Counted from the stretch's first letter, positions 1 through 8,667 are shown. The stretch is DNA of 30,762 nt from Aeriscardovia sp040773385 (GCA_040773385.1 JAXGWH010000012.1:1-30762); one strand, 5' to 3'. Program-made: numbers and translations. The notes: generated by a model not told the origin, from the letters alone.

Positions 1-684
1 CACGCCCAGGCGGGTCAGCTCGCGCAGACCGAGCGTCATGATCATGCCGGCGGTGTTCTCGCCGTAGCCGGCGCCGTGGCTCATGCCCACGGCGAGCGCG
101 GTCACGTTCTTGAGGGAGCCGGCCATCTCGGTGCCGATCACGTCATCGGAGATGTACGGCTTGAAGTAGTCGGTATGGCAGGCCTTGGCCACGGCGAGCG
201 CCGCGTCCTTGTTGGCGGAGGCGACGAGCGCGCCGGTGGGCTGGCGCAGGGCGACCTGCTTGGACAGGTTCGGCCCGGAGACGGCCACGAACCGGTCGGC
301 AGGCAGCTCCAGCGCCTCGCGCACAACCTCGTCCATGCGTTTGCCGGTGCCTTTCTCCACGCCCTTCATGAGGGAGACGATGATGGCGTCCTGCGGCATG
401 TATTCCTTGAACTGCTCGAGCGCACCACGGGCGAACTGCGCGGCGATGGCCACGACGATGATCTGTGCGTCTGTGACCGCGGCCTTGCGGTCGCCGGTGG
501 CCGTCATGTTCGACGGCAGCGTGCCGGCGGCGGGAAGACGGTACGAATTCTGGTGTTTCTCCTGGATGTCCTTGACGATGTACGGCTCGATCGCCCACAT
601 CAGCACATCATTGCCCGCGTCGGCGAGCACACGACCAAAACCGGTGCCCCAGGCGCCGGCACCGAGAACAGTGATTTTTGCCAT
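1..684 (-). CDS. gpsA: NAD(P)H-dependent glycerol-3-phosphate dehydrogenase, cut by left edge
   Basis: Reduces dihydroxyacetone phosphate to sn-glycerol 3-phosphate, the backbone for phospholipids, in the cytoplasm. The first 228 codons are present and the C-terminal part lies outside the window. The N-terminus carries the Rossmann dinucleotide motif GAGAWG at about residues 8-13. The conserved LKN segment of this family is at about 191-193, with Lys192 matching the catalytic lysine, and is followed by a Gly-rich stretch (GAGYGENT) typical of GpsA. The ATG at 682-684 is the only sensible start, because the Rossmann motif begins a few residues later. It is the last gene of the murA-plsC-gpsA run, 39 bp after plsC, and so sits beside the acyltransferase that works downstream of its product. 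In bifidobacteria a D-Ala-D-Ala ligase gene often follows; that is outside the window and not seen. Confidence 0.95.
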   Translation of the reverse strand, partial: MAKITVLGAGAWGTGFGRVLADAGNDVLMWAIEPYIVKDIQEKHQNSYRLPAAGTLPSNMTATGDRKAAVTDAQIIVVAIAAQFARGALEQFKEYMPQDAIIVSLMKGVEKGTGKRMDEVVREALELPADRFVAVSGPNLSKQVALRQPTGALVASANKDAALAVAKACHTDYFKPYISDDVIGTEMAGSLKNVTALAVGMSHGAGYGENTAGMIMTLGLRELTRLGV

Positions 685-723
685 AGTTACAGCCTAGTTT
701 CGTGGGTCAACGGATCAGATTCC

Positions 724-1728
724 TCACCGCACGCCCTCGCCGCTCTGCCGGGCGGCCTCGGACAGCGACCACTTGCCGCCCAGATGGATCTCGCGGGTAT
801 CGTCGGCGTCATACTGCTGCGGGGGCAGGTGCAGCGCCGGGCGGGGAACGCGCTTTTCGGTGCGGTAGTCCCACATGCCGGCCACGGGCGGCTCCTCGCC
901 GCGGATGGTGGCCATGATCGTCTCCATCTGCCGGCGCACGCGCTCGCTCAGCTCGGCCACGGCCGCCTTTGTGGGCGTGCCGTCGTCATCAAAGGTCGTG
1001 GGGTCGGCGAGCAGGTCGGAGTAGTCCACCGCCCCGCCGATGCCGAGCACGATGTTCTTGCGCGGCCACGGCCACCAGTTGTTGATGGAGGCGCCGCCCC
1101 ACGTGACGGCCGGGAAGATCGGCACCTGGAAGCCGAGCTGCCGTGAGGCGGTCAGCGCGATCACCGCCAGTCCCGGTTTGAGGCTCATCGGCCATTTCTT
1201 CGGGTCGCGGGTGACGGTGCCCTCGGGGAAGATGGTCAGCGGCCGGCCGGAGACGAGGATGCGCACCGACTCGGCCTCGATGTCGCGGGCGTGGCCGGAG
1301 CCGCGCTCCACAGGCTGCATGCCCACGGTCTTGAGCGCCCAGCCCACGAACGGCCAGTGCGCCAGCTCCGCCTTGGCCATGAACTGCGGCCGGCGGCCCA
1401 GGTGGAAGAGCGTCTGCATGGGCACGAACACGTCCATCTGTGTCACATGGGTGGCCGCGCAGATGAACACGCCGCGCTCGGGGATGTGTTCCATACCGAA
1501 CGCACGGGTCTTGGAGCGCATGCGCGTGACGACGGAGACGCCGCCGAGCAGCCGCTCGGTGGCCTGCGGGTTCTGCTCGTCGATTTCCTCGCGGTTGGGG
1601 TGGTGCAGCCGACCGTACATGTAGTGGGTCGGATCGACGAGACGGTAACGGGCGGCGAGCCTGTCGACCTGCTCATTGCTCAGCGGGGGCACGGACCGCC
1701 CCGGCGAGGGCTTTCCTGGTGAGACCAT
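724..1728 (-). CDS. plsC: 1-acyl-sn-glycerol-3-phosphate acyltransferase (PlsC/LPLAT family)
   Basis: Transfers an acyl chain to lysophosphatidic acid to give phosphatidic acid at the inner face of the membrane. The catalytic HX4D motif is seen as H94-VTQM-D99, and the glycerophosphate-binding FPEGT motif is at about 167-171. The predicted 334 aa is longer than the common 240 aa PlsC because of an N-terminal extension and a polar C-terminal tail. A longer frame reaching 1782 would overlap the end of murA, whereas the ATG at 1726-1728 has a purine-rich GGAGAGAG element (1733-1740) four bases upstream, so I chose 1728. It lies 38 bp downstream of murA and upstream of gpsA, which makes its glycerol-phosphate substrate backbone. 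The family is certain; acyl donor and chain preference cannot be read. Confidence 0.9.
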   Translation of the reverse strand: MVSPGKPSPGRSVPPLSNEQVDRLAARYRLVDPTHYMYGRLHHPNREEIDEQNPQATERLLGGVSVVTRMRSKTRAFGMEHIPERGVFICAATHVTQMDVFVPMQTLFHLGRRPQFMAKAELAHWPFVGWALKTVGMQPVERGSGHARDIEAESVRILVSGRPLTIFPEGTVTRDPKKWPMSLKPGLAVIALTASRQLGFQVPIFPAVTWGGASINNWWPWPRKNIVLGIGGAVDYSDLLADPTTFDDDGTPTKAAVAELSERVRRQMETIMATIRGEEPPVAGMWDYRTEKRVPRPALHLPPQQYDADDTREIHLGGKWSLSEAARQSGEGVR

Positions 1729-1766
1729 TTTTCTCTCTCCTGATTGTGTGCCGACTGCGGTGTTGC

Positions 1767-3143
1767 TCAGTCCTGCGGCCACTCCACGCGCGCGCCGAGC
1801 GCCTCGAGCTTGTCGTGGAAGCGCTCGTAGCCGCGGTCGATGAGGGAGATGCCGTGCACGCGCGACTCCCCGTCAGCGGCGAGCGCGGCGATCACGTGCG
1901 AGAAGCCGCCGCGGATGTCCGGCACGTCGATGTCGGCGCCGTGCAGCGGGGTGGGCCCGAAGATGACGGCCGAGTGGACGAAGTTCTGCTCCTTGAACCG
2001 GCACGGCAGGCTGCCCAGACACTCCTTGTAGAGCTGGATGGTGGCGCCCATGCGGATGAGCGAGTCGGTGAAGCCGAAGCGGTTCTCGTAGACGGTCTCG
2101 TGCACGATCGACAGGCCCTTGGCCTGGGTGAGCGCGCAGACGAGCGGTTGCTGCCAGTCGGTCATGAAGCCGGGGTGGACGTTCGTCTCGATGGCCACCG
2201 GGTGGAGGTCGCCGCCCGGGTGCCAGAAGCGGATGCCGTCGTCGCGCACCTCGAAGCGCCCGCCGACCTTGCGGAACACGTTGAGATAGGTGATCATGTC
2301 GTGCTGCTGGGCGCCCTGGACGAAGATGTCGCCGTGCGTGGCGAGCGCGGCCGAGGCCCAGGAGGCGGTCTCGATGCGGTCGGGCAGGGCGGTGTGCGTG
2401 TAGCCGATGAGGCTTTTGACGCCCTCGATGTGGATGGTGCGGTCGACGTCGACGGAGATGATCGCGCCCATCTTCTGGAGCACGTCGACGAGGGCCATGA
2501 TCTCCGGCTCGACGGCGGCGTTGCTCAGCTCGGTCTTGCCGTCGGCCTGGACGGCGGCGAGCAGCGTCTGCTCGGTGGCGCCCACGGACGGGTACGGCAG
2601 GCGGATCTGGGCGCCGTGCAGGCCGTGCGGGGCGGTGATGTGCGTGCCGTCGGGGCCGTCGGAGTCGATCACCGCGCCGAGCTTCTTGAGCGTGGCCAGA
2701 TGGAAGTCGATGGGCCGGCCGCCGATGCGGTCGCCGCCGAGGGAGGGGATGAACGCCTCGCCCAGACGATGCAGCAGCGGGCCGGAAAAGAGGATCGGGA
2801 TGCGCGAGCTGCCCGAGAGGGTATGCACGTCGGCCACATCGGCGAGCTCCACATGGGAGGCGTCGATACGCACCACGCCGGCACGGGGCTCGTAGTCCAC
2901 CTCCACGCCGTGCAGGCGCAACAGGTCGGAGACCACGTGCACGTCGCGGATGGCGGGCACGTTGCGCAGCATGGAGACGCCCGGCGCCAGCAACGCCGCG
3001 ACCATCGCCTTGCTCACGAAGTTCTTGGCGCCGCGCACGTGGATGGTGCCGTGCAGCGGGGTGCCGCCCCACACGCGCAGCACGTCCTTCTCATCGCCGC
3101 CCCGGCGGTCTGCGGCCGTGATCTGATCAGAACCAGACATCAT
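1767..3143 (-). CDS. murA: UDP-N-acetylglucosamine 1-carboxyvinyltransferase with Asp at the catalytic-Cys position
   Basis: First committed step of peptidoglycan synthesis: transfers enolpyruvate from PEP to UDP-GlcNAc. At 458 aa it is a little longer than the usual ~420. The substrate-binding Lys-Asn pair is at residues 40-41 (RGAKNFVSK). The flexible loop that normally reads GGCAIG reads GGDRIG, so residue 138 is Asp (codon at 2730-2732) instead of the Cys alkylated by fosfomycin. Cys-to-Asp MurA enzymes are known to work and to resist fosfomycin (Mycobacterium tuberculosis, Chlamydia). Two adjacent ATG codons begin the gene (3141-3143 and 3138-3140); the first is used here and the choice is not decisive. 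A G-rich stretch a few bases upstream is the only ribosome-binding candidate. It heads the murA-plsC-gpsA run. Confidence 0.94.
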   Translation of the reverse strand: MMSGSDQITAADRRGGDEKDVLRVWGGTPLHGTIHVRGAKNFVSKAMVAALLAPGVSMLRNVPAIRDVHVVSDLLRLHGVEVDYEPRAGVVRIDASHVELADVADVHTLSGSSRIPILFSGPLLHRLGEAFIPSLGGDRIGGRPIDFHLATLKKLGAVIDSDGPDGTHITAPHGLHGAQIRLPYPSVGATEQTLLAAVQADGKTELSNAAVEPEIMALVDVLQKMGAIISVDVDRTIHIEGVKSLIGYTHTALPDRIETASWASAALATHGDIFVQGAQQHDMITYLNVFRKVGGRFEVRDDGIRFWHPGGDLHPVAIETNVHPGFMTDWQQPLVCALTQAKGLSIVHETVYENRFGFTDSLIRMGATIQLYKECLGSLPCRFKEQNFVHSAVIFGPTPLHGADIDVPDIRGGFSHVIAALAADGESRVHGISLIDRGYERFHDKLEALGARVEWPQD

Positions 3144-3226
3144 CGCACCCCCGAAAGATCTGTCTGTGATTGTGTCTGTGAAAACTGTGCCTGTGAGACT
3201 TCTGTTTTCTCCAAATTTCTATCCTC
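3144..3226 (-). promoter_or_regulatory. Leader between metallophosphoesterase gene and murA with three short TGTGA repeats
   Basis: This 83-bp gap has far lower GC than its surroundings (an AT-rich patch near 3200-3225) and probably carries the murA promoter. On the plus strand, three imperfect copies of a 9-bp word are seen: TGTCTGTGA at 3161-3169 and 3173-3181, and TGCCTGTGA at 3188-3196. No clean -35/-10 pair could be assigned. Confidence 0.35.
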
Positions 3227-4906
3227 TCACAGTCGGTCGCCGCGGTGGGTAAAGACCCGGCGAAGACCGGCGCCGATGCCCGCGAGCGCCGCAATGACAG
3301 CCGCAAGGCCGGCGAGATTGCGCGGCCGACGCGCCACGTCCCGCGCCTGGCCGAGGTTGACCGGCACATGCGCGGAGGCGAACGTGTAGACGGCCCGGGA
3401 GGAGCGCCCTCCCACGAGGTCGCCGAAGGTGAGCAGTTTCGTACGCGGATGCCATGGATGACGGGCATCAAACTCGACGAGCCGAATCGCCCGGCGTGCG
3501 GCGGGCGGGCCGTACGAGCCAAACCCGGAGGTGGGAGTGGCCGCAAGGAGCAGCCCGTCTTCCAGGCCGGCAAACCCGTTGCGGTGGTCGTGGCCGGAGA
3601 GCACGCCGATGAAGCCGCTGATGCCGTTTCCCGCAGTTTCGAAGGCGCCCCTGCCTGTCGCGGGCATCGCATCCGTCATGGCATCACCGGAGCCGTCGCC
3701 TGTGGAGGCGACGATCCCCGGAACTGGCCGCGTGAGGATCTGCCACTCCCCCGCGTCACGGGCCGGACCGGAGATGCCCTCGCCCAGCACGGATCCTGGC
3801 AGCACCTTGCCCTCATCGAGCACGAACGTCTCCTGGGCATGCGGGCCGTAGCCCTGGATGGCGCCGGCGGAGGTCGCCGGTGCGTGGCGCAGCAGGCCAT
3901 ACATCTGTGGCAGCGCGAAGTGCTGGAAGACGAGTGATTTGACGCCGAGCGCCGACGGCGCGCGTGCCAGCCAGCGCAGCACGCCCGACTCCGGCGCGCC
4001 GTAGCCGCTGCCACGGGCGTAGTCGCCCGAATCAAGGCAGACGAGGCCGAGGACGGGCCTGTCGACGCGCGAGGAGCGGATGGCCGCATCCTCCCCCGGC
4101 CGGGCCCCGTCGAGCCGGCCGCGCTGCTCCTCGTAGATGCCGCGCGTGACGCGCACGCCGTGCTGGAGGGGGTCGTCGTCGGGCACGTCCCACACAGGCA
4201 GGGCGAATGTGCCGGGCCCGTAGGCATATGCCCGCTGCCGGTCCATCCCGGAGGCGGGAACGGGGACCGCGGAAAGTCCTCCCGCCGCTGTCGATCTGGC
4301 CGCCGTCCCTCCGGCCGCGGTCCCATCGGCTGGTCCATCGGATTCCGCCGCCTGATCCGGGTCCGGGTTGAGGCAGCCGGGGAACTCGCGGTAGATCCGG
4401 TCGAGCTCGGCCGTCGACAGGCCGCATTGGAAGTCATGGTTGCCGTAGGTGACGGCGAAGGGGATGCCGCGCTCGACGAGCGGGGCGAGGAACTGCGCGG
4501 CCTGGCCGCTGACGAGGGCCCGGGTGCGCTCGAGCGCCTCAGGATCCGGCCGGATGGGCGCCTCCCAGGCCCGCCGCCACCTGCGGGCGCGGAACGTGGC
4601 GGAAAAGGCAGAATCGTAGCCTTTGATCTGGTTTCCGGTGAAGATGACGAGGTCCGGCCGCGCCCCGTCGCAGGCCGCGGCGAGCAGGCGGATCGTGTCG
4701 GCCGAGACGGTCGGCCCCTCCTGGATGTCCGCCACCTGCAGCACACGGAACTTGCCGGAGAGGTGGAACTGCAGCCGCCCGAGCCGGCGCGAGACGGAGA
4801 GCGGGCGTCGGGGCGCAGGGGAGGATGATGCCCCCGCATCCGATGCCGATGCGCGGGGGACCGCGGCGCCGGTGCCTGCGGCCGTCGAAAGCGAGGAAAA
4901 GACCAT
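3227..4906 (-). CDS. Calcineurin-like metallophosphoesterase (Dcr2/PAP29-like) with C-terminal membrane segment
   Basis: A phosphoesterase fold predicted to hydrolyse a phosphate ester with two bound metals; the substrate is unknown. Numbering from the chosen start (559 aa), the metal motifs occur in order: VADIQEG (Asp60), FTGNQ (90-94), YGNHD (154-158) and SGHDH (437-441). Two deviate from the usual DxH and GDxx patterns, having Gln for His in the first and Asn for Asp in the second. The N-terminus is Ala/Ser-rich with no clear signal peptide. A hydrophobic segment near 530-548, followed by basic residues, looks like a C-terminal membrane anchor. A longer frame to 4993 would overlap lacI by 77 bp; the ATG at 4904-4906 has GGGGAG just upstream and leaves a 10-bp gap after lacI. 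It is therefore probably co-transcribed with lacI. Confidence 0.8.
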   Translation of the reverse strand: MVFSSLSTAAGTGAAVPRASASDAGASSSPAPRRPLSVSRRLGRLQFHLSGKFRVLQVADIQEGPTVSADTIRLLAAACDGARPDLVIFTGNQIKGYDSAFSATFRARRWRRAWEAPIRPDPEALERTRALVSGQAAQFLAPLVERGIPFAVTYGNHDFQCGLSTAELDRIYREFPGCLNPDPDQAAESDGPADGTAAGGTAARSTAAGGLSAVPVPASGMDRQRAYAYGPGTFALPVWDVPDDDPLQHGVRVTRGIYEEQRGRLDGARPGEDAAIRSSRVDRPVLGLVCLDSGDYARGSGYGAPESGVLRWLARAPSALGVKSLVFQHFALPQMYGLLRHAPATSAGAIQGYGPHAQETFVLDEGKVLPGSVLGEGISGPARDAGEWQILTRPVPGIVASTGDGSGDAMTDAMPATGRGAFETAGNGISGFIGVLSGHDHRNGFAGLEDGLLLAATPTSGFGSYGPPAARRAIRLVEFDARHPWHPRTKLLTFGDLVGGRSSRAVYTFASAHVPVNLGQARDVARRPRNLAGLAAVIAALAGIGAGLRRVFTHRGDRL

Positions 4907-4916
4907 GCTCCCCAGC

Positions 4917-5972
4917 CTAACGCCCTGCCGACGGTTCCGCCGGCGCCGCGCAGCTGCCCCGCGGTATGAGCCGCGTCTCATACGTGCGCACATCCCCGGA
5001 ACCTGCGATGCCCTCCGCCGGAGAATGGGAAGCGCGGACGGAGGGACCTGAACCGTCGGCGAGACTGACCATCGTCCTGAAGGCCTTCTCGACCATCTCG
5101 ATGACCGGGTGACGGAATGTGGTCAGCGGAGGATCAGTCTGCCCGCCCGCCTCGATCCCGTCGCAGCCGAGCACCGACAGCCCCCGCGGGACGTTGATGC
5201 CCAGCTCGTGCGCCGCGCCGAGGATCCCCAGCGCCTGCGTGTCCGATGTCGAGAAAATGGCCGTCGGCCGCAGCGGCACCGGTTCCGACAGGAGCGTGAG
5301 GGCCGCCGTGCGGCCGGATTCCATCCACCCCGGGGTCTCACAGACCCATCGTGACGGCACGGGACACCGCGCCTCCCGCGCGGCGGCGCGGAAACCGTCG
5401 ACACGCGCCTGGTTGCAGGGCACCGACAGCGGCCCGGAGACGACGGCGAGCCGTCGGTGGCCCATCCCGAGCAGATACCTGCCGGCACAAAAGCCGGTCC
5501 GCCAGTCATCGACTCGATATTCTGTCACCTCCTGCGCGGGATGCCCGTCGAGCGAGAGGACGGCATAATTGATATGCAGCCGATCACACACACGCCGGTC
5601 CTCCATCGGGATATAGGCATCATCGAAGATCACTGCCACGGGATGGGCGCGCTCGATCGCCCGGATATAGACGTCATCGCCCATATCACGTCCGGCGATG
5701 GCGACGGTCATCCCGCGGGTCGTCGCGAAACGCAGGGCGCCCTTGAGCAGATCAGGCACCCATGGCTGTGAGAGGTTCGCGCAGACGATCATGATGGTGT
5801 TTGATCCGGGATGGCGCACCGGACGTTTGGAATAACCGATCTGTGAGAGGACGTCCTCGATGCGCCGTCGTGTCTGGGCTGACACGCCCGGGCGGCCGTT
5901 GAGGACCTTGGAGACGGTGGAGGCCGTCGTATCGGCCATGCGGGCTATCTGCGTCAGTTTCGGCCGTGCCAT
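4917..5972 (-). CDS. LacI-family transcriptional regulator
   Basis: A DNA-binding repressor that responds to a sugar-type ligand. The 351-residue protein starts with the LacI helix-turn-helix and hinge helix (about 4-50; TTASTVSKVLNGRPGVS is the recognition region), followed by a periplasmic-binding-protein-like ligand domain (about 58-325). The start at 5970-5972 puts the helix-turn-helix at the N-terminus as the family requires and has GGTGAGG upstream. It is divergent from the GPH symporter at 6167 and the two esterase genes, which are its most likely targets, and is followed after 10 bp by the metallophosphoesterase gene. The shared 194-bp intergenic region holds two GAAATTTC boxes. The inducer cannot be deduced, but context suggests a sugar released from an esterified glycoside. 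Confidence 0.92.
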   Translation of the reverse strand: MARPKLTQIARMADTTASTVSKVLNGRPGVSAQTRRRIEDVLSQIGYSKRPVRHPGSNTIMIVCANLSQPWVPDLLKGALRFATTRGMTVAIAGRDMGDDVYIRAIERAHPVAVIFDDAYIPMEDRRVCDRLHINYAVLSLDGHPAQEVTEYRVDDWRTGFCAGRYLLGMGHRRLAVVSGPLSVPCNQARVDGFRAAAREARCPVPSRWVCETPGWMESGRTAALTLLSEPVPLRPTAIFSTSDTQALGILGAAHELGINVPRGLSVLGCDGIEAGGQTDPPLTTFRHPVIEMVEKAFRTMVSLADGSGPSVRASHSPAEGIAGSGDVRTYETRLIPRGSCAAPAEPSAGR

Positions 5973-6017
5973 ATCACCGCCTCACCTTCTGCTCTTGGCA
6001 TCAGAAGAGCAGTGATC

Positions 6018-6029
6018 AAGAAATTTCTT
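6018..6029. promoter_or_regulatory. Perfect 12-bp palindrome, candidate operator 1 (AAGAAATTTCTT)
   Basis: A perfect palindrome 45 bp upstream of the lacI start codon. It shares the core GAAATTTC with a second site at 6083-6090; the two centres are 63 bp apart, six helical turns at 10.5 bp. It lacks the central CG common in LacI operators, so assignment to the adjacent regulator is inference from position. Confidence 0.4.
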
Positions 6030-6065
6030 TTTCTCTTTCACAATAACCTCTATATCGCGGTTTAT

Positions 6066-6094
6066 TTGATTCAACAGATAACGAAATTTCTAAA
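6066..6094 (+). promoter_or_regulatory. Candidate promoter and operator 2 for the GPH symporter gene
   Basis: TTGATT (6066-6071) and TCTAAA (6089-6094) are separated by 17 bp and each match 4 of 6 consensus bases. The second GAAATTTC box (6083-6090) overlaps the spacer and -10, a position suited to repression. Confidence 0.35.
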
Positions 6095-6166
6095 CGGCCA
6101 TCATTCCCTCCCCCGCCCGCCGCACAGAATGAAAGAAAAGGCATCCCGTCAACAAAGGAGTTGGTC

Positions 6167-7579
6167 ATGTCCCAGAATCCTGCACCGGCCTCCGCCACCG
6201 ACAGCGCGGATGTGCGGCTGTCGCTGCGCGAGAAACTCGCCTACGGCGCGGCGGACACCGGCTACAACCTCGTCTTCAACGTCCTGACGATGTATCTGAT
6301 GTTCTATTACACCGACGTCGCGGGCATCAGCGTTCTGCAGGTCGGCACGCTCTTCCTCGTCGTCCGCCTCCTCGACATCGTCGCGGGCCCGCTCATCGGA
6401 GCGCTCATCGACCGGACGAACACACGCTGGGGTCGTGTGCGGCCATGGTTCCTGTGGTTCTCGATCCCCTTCGCCGCCTCGGGCGTCCTCCTGTTCAGCG
6501 TCCCTTCGATCAGCCCCACGGGCAAGCTCGTCTACGCCTACGTCACCTACATTCTGGCGAGCTTTTTTGCCGCCGCGGCGACGACGCCGACCACCACCAT
6601 CCTGCCGAATCTCACCACCAACCAGCAGGAACGCATCAATGCCAACGCCTTCCGTAACGTCGGCGGCCAGATCGGCGTCATCCTCTCCGGCGTGCTGACC
6701 CTGCCGCTCGTGGGTCTGCTCGGGCATGGCGACCAGCAGCTCGGCTTCACCCTGACACTGCTCTGCTTCGGCATCATCGCCGCATGCTGCCTGCTGTTCA
6801 CGTTCTCCGGCACCCGTGAGCGCATCAGCATCCCCAAGGCGAAAGAACCACCGTTCACCAAGAGCTTCGCGGCCATGATGCGCAACGTGCCGTGGTGGCT
6901 CCTCGTCCTGCTCAATTTCGTCACGTTCATCGGAGTGGTGAGCAAATCCTCGTCCATCGCCTATTTCTTCCGTTATAATGTCGGAAACATCGGCCTGTCC
7001 TCAGTGGTCAACGGAATCAATTCAGTCGGCATGATCCTGGGCATGGTCCTCACTCCGCTCATGGCGAAGAAGATGAAAAAGCGGACGATCGTCATCACCT
7101 TCTTCCTCTGCTCCATCGTCGGCTCACTGATCCTCCAGGCCGGTGCGAGCGCCGCCTCAATCCCGGTCATCATGATCGGCGTCGTCATCACCTCGCTGGC
7201 CGGTGCCGGTTCCTCGGTGGGCTTTGTGATGCTCGCCGACGTGGTCGACTACGGCGAATGGAAGACGGGCATCAGGGGCCAGGGGCTCATCACCTCCTGC
7301 GCGACCATCGGCATCACGGCCGGTGCGGGTATCGCCGGCTGGCTGACGAGCTTCCTGCTCTCGCGTGCCGGGTTCGTCGCCAATAAGACGCAGACAGCCG
7401 CGGCCCTCAGTGCCATCTCCTTCAACTTCATCTGGCTCTCGGCCATCTGCTCGGCCGTGGGTATCGTCATCATGCTCTTCTACCGCCTTGATGACGACGG
7501 GGTGATGGATCGGATCCATGCCGATCTTGCCGCCCGGGCCTCCGCCGACAATGCCTCCGAGCCCACGACAAACGACTGA
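6167..7579 (+). CDS. GPH-family (glycoside-pentoside-hexuronide) sugar:cation symporter
   Basis: An inner-membrane secondary transporter of the MelB/XylP type that imports a glycoside or sugar with a cation. The 470 aa contain about 12 hydrophobic segments. The N-terminus has the family signature EKLAYGAADTGYN followed by FYYTDVAGIS, and the loop after the second membrane segment has GALIDRTNTRWGRVRPW, typical of GPH carriers. A frame opening six bases earlier at a TTG exists, but AAAGGAG at 6154-6160 sits six bases before the ATG at 6167, which I take as the start. It is divergent from lacI and followed in the same direction by two esterase genes (gaps 118 and 157 bp), so the cargo may be an acylated glycoside. 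Substrate not determinable from sequence. Confidence 0.9.
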   Translation: MSQNPAPASATDSADVRLSLREKLAYGAADTGYNLVFNVLTMYLMFYYTDVAGISVLQVGTLFLVVRLLDIVAGPLIGALIDRTNTRWGRVRPWFLWFSIPFAASGVLLFSVPSISPTGKLVYAYVTYILASFFAAAATTPTTTILPNLTTNQQERINANAFRNVGGQIGVILSGVLTLPLVGLLGHGDQQLGFTLTLLCFGIIAACCLLFTFSGTRERISIPKAKEPPFTKSFAAMMRNVPWWLLVLLNFVTFIGVVSKSSSIAYFFRYNVGNIGLSSVVNGINSVGMILGMVLTPLMAKKMKKRTIVITFFLCSIVGSLILQAGASAASIPVIMIGVVITSLAGAGSSVGFVMLADVVDYGEWKTGIRGQGLITSCATIGITAGAGIAGWLTSFLLSRAGFVANKTQTAAALSAISFNFIWLSAICSAVGIVIMLFYRLDDDGVMDRIHADLAARASADNASEPTTND

Positions 7580-7697
7580 TCCCGCGTCCCCGGACAGCCT
7601 GCCCGTCGATCCCGCGTCCGCTCATCCCGGATATCCATCTATCCCGCAATCCATCCATTTCACCCCCATCCATTTCATCTCATGAAAGGACCCCATC

Positions 7698-8510
7698 ATG
7701 GTCACCCTCTCCTCCACCAGCTTCACCGTCCCCCGCGCGGGCGGCACGACCCTCACACTGCGCGCCACCGTCTATCTGCCCGATGGCGTCGACCCGCGGT
7801 CGGCCGGCGAGAAACTGCCGACCGCCGTGCTCTTCCACGGCTTTTGCAGCACCCGCATCGAATTCGGACGCTATTTCGTCCAGATCGGCCGGATGCTCGC
7901 CGAGAAGGGTATGGCCGCCATCGCCTATGACCGTGCGGGGCACGGCGAGTCGGACGGCGTCTTCTTCGACACGTCCACACACGGCGACGTGCGCGACGCG
8001 GTTCGGGTGGTCGACCAGATCCGCCGTCTGCCGTTCGTCGACCCCCACCAGATCCACTTCGTCGGCCTGAGCATGGGATCGGTCGTGGCGAGCCTGACCG
8101 CCCCGCTCCTCAAGGAGCAGCCGGTGAGCATGGTCCTCACCTCCGCGGCCACCTCCTTTGTGGACGAGATCACCAAGAAGCACACCATCCAAGGCCACCC
8201 CTTTGCCGATGAGCTCAAGAGCAAGGGTTACTTCGACTTCATGGGCGAGGCAATGGGGCCGGCCGAGATCAAGGATGCCGCCACGCTCGACCCCTACAAG
8301 GAGACCGAGGGCTTCACCGGGGACGTGCTCTTCATCCACGGCACGGCAGATTTCATCCCGCTCGACTACATCCGCCGTTATAAGGACGTCTACGGATCTC
8401 ATATGGATCTCAAGGTGATCGAAAACGGCGGGCATGGTTTCGGCAATGTCGAGCATCGCAAGATCGTCCTGCCGATGATCCGAGACTTCCTGCTAGCCCA
8501 TACCCGCTGA
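7698..8510 (+). CDS. Alpha/beta-hydrolase esterase, cinnamoyl/feruloyl-esterase-like
   Basis: A 270-residue cytoplasmic serine hydrolase without a signal peptide. The oxyanion strand ends in LFHGF (45-49), the nucleophile elbow is GLSMG with Ser125, and the acid and base are probably Asp218 (HGTADF) and His246 (NGGHGF). The segment AYDRAGHGESDG resembles that of Lactobacillus cinnamoyl esterases such as LJ0536, which suggests action on ester-linked acyl or phenolic groups. Other small-molecule esterases share this fold, so the substrate is inference. AAAGGA lies about eight bases before the ATG. It lies between the GPH symporter and a second esterase, which suggests removal of acyl groups from the imported sugar. 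Confidence 0.82.
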   Translation: MVTLSSTSFTVPRAGGTTLTLRATVYLPDGVDPRSAGEKLPTAVLFHGFCSTRIEFGRYFVQIGRMLAEKGMAAIAYDRAGHGESDGVFFDTSTHGDVRDAVRVVDQIRRLPFVDPHQIHFVGLSMGSVVASLTAPLLKEQPVSMVLTSAATSFVDEITKKHTIQGHPFADELKSKGYFDFMGEAMGPAEIKDAATLDPYKETEGFTGDVLFIHGTADFIPLDYIRRYKDVYGSHMDLKVIENGGHGFGNVEHRKIVLPMIRDFLLAHTR

Positions 8511-8667
8511 CCCCGCAGGCGCATCCCGGCCCCATGCCGTCACACGGTCCTGTGCCTGCACGCTGGTTCCGGACTAGGATGGCTCGGACCGGGGTCACGT
8601 CGTCCCGGACCAGTATATCCGCCCGGACGGCCGGTCTCTCATCCATGACCCCACAAAGGAACGACCA

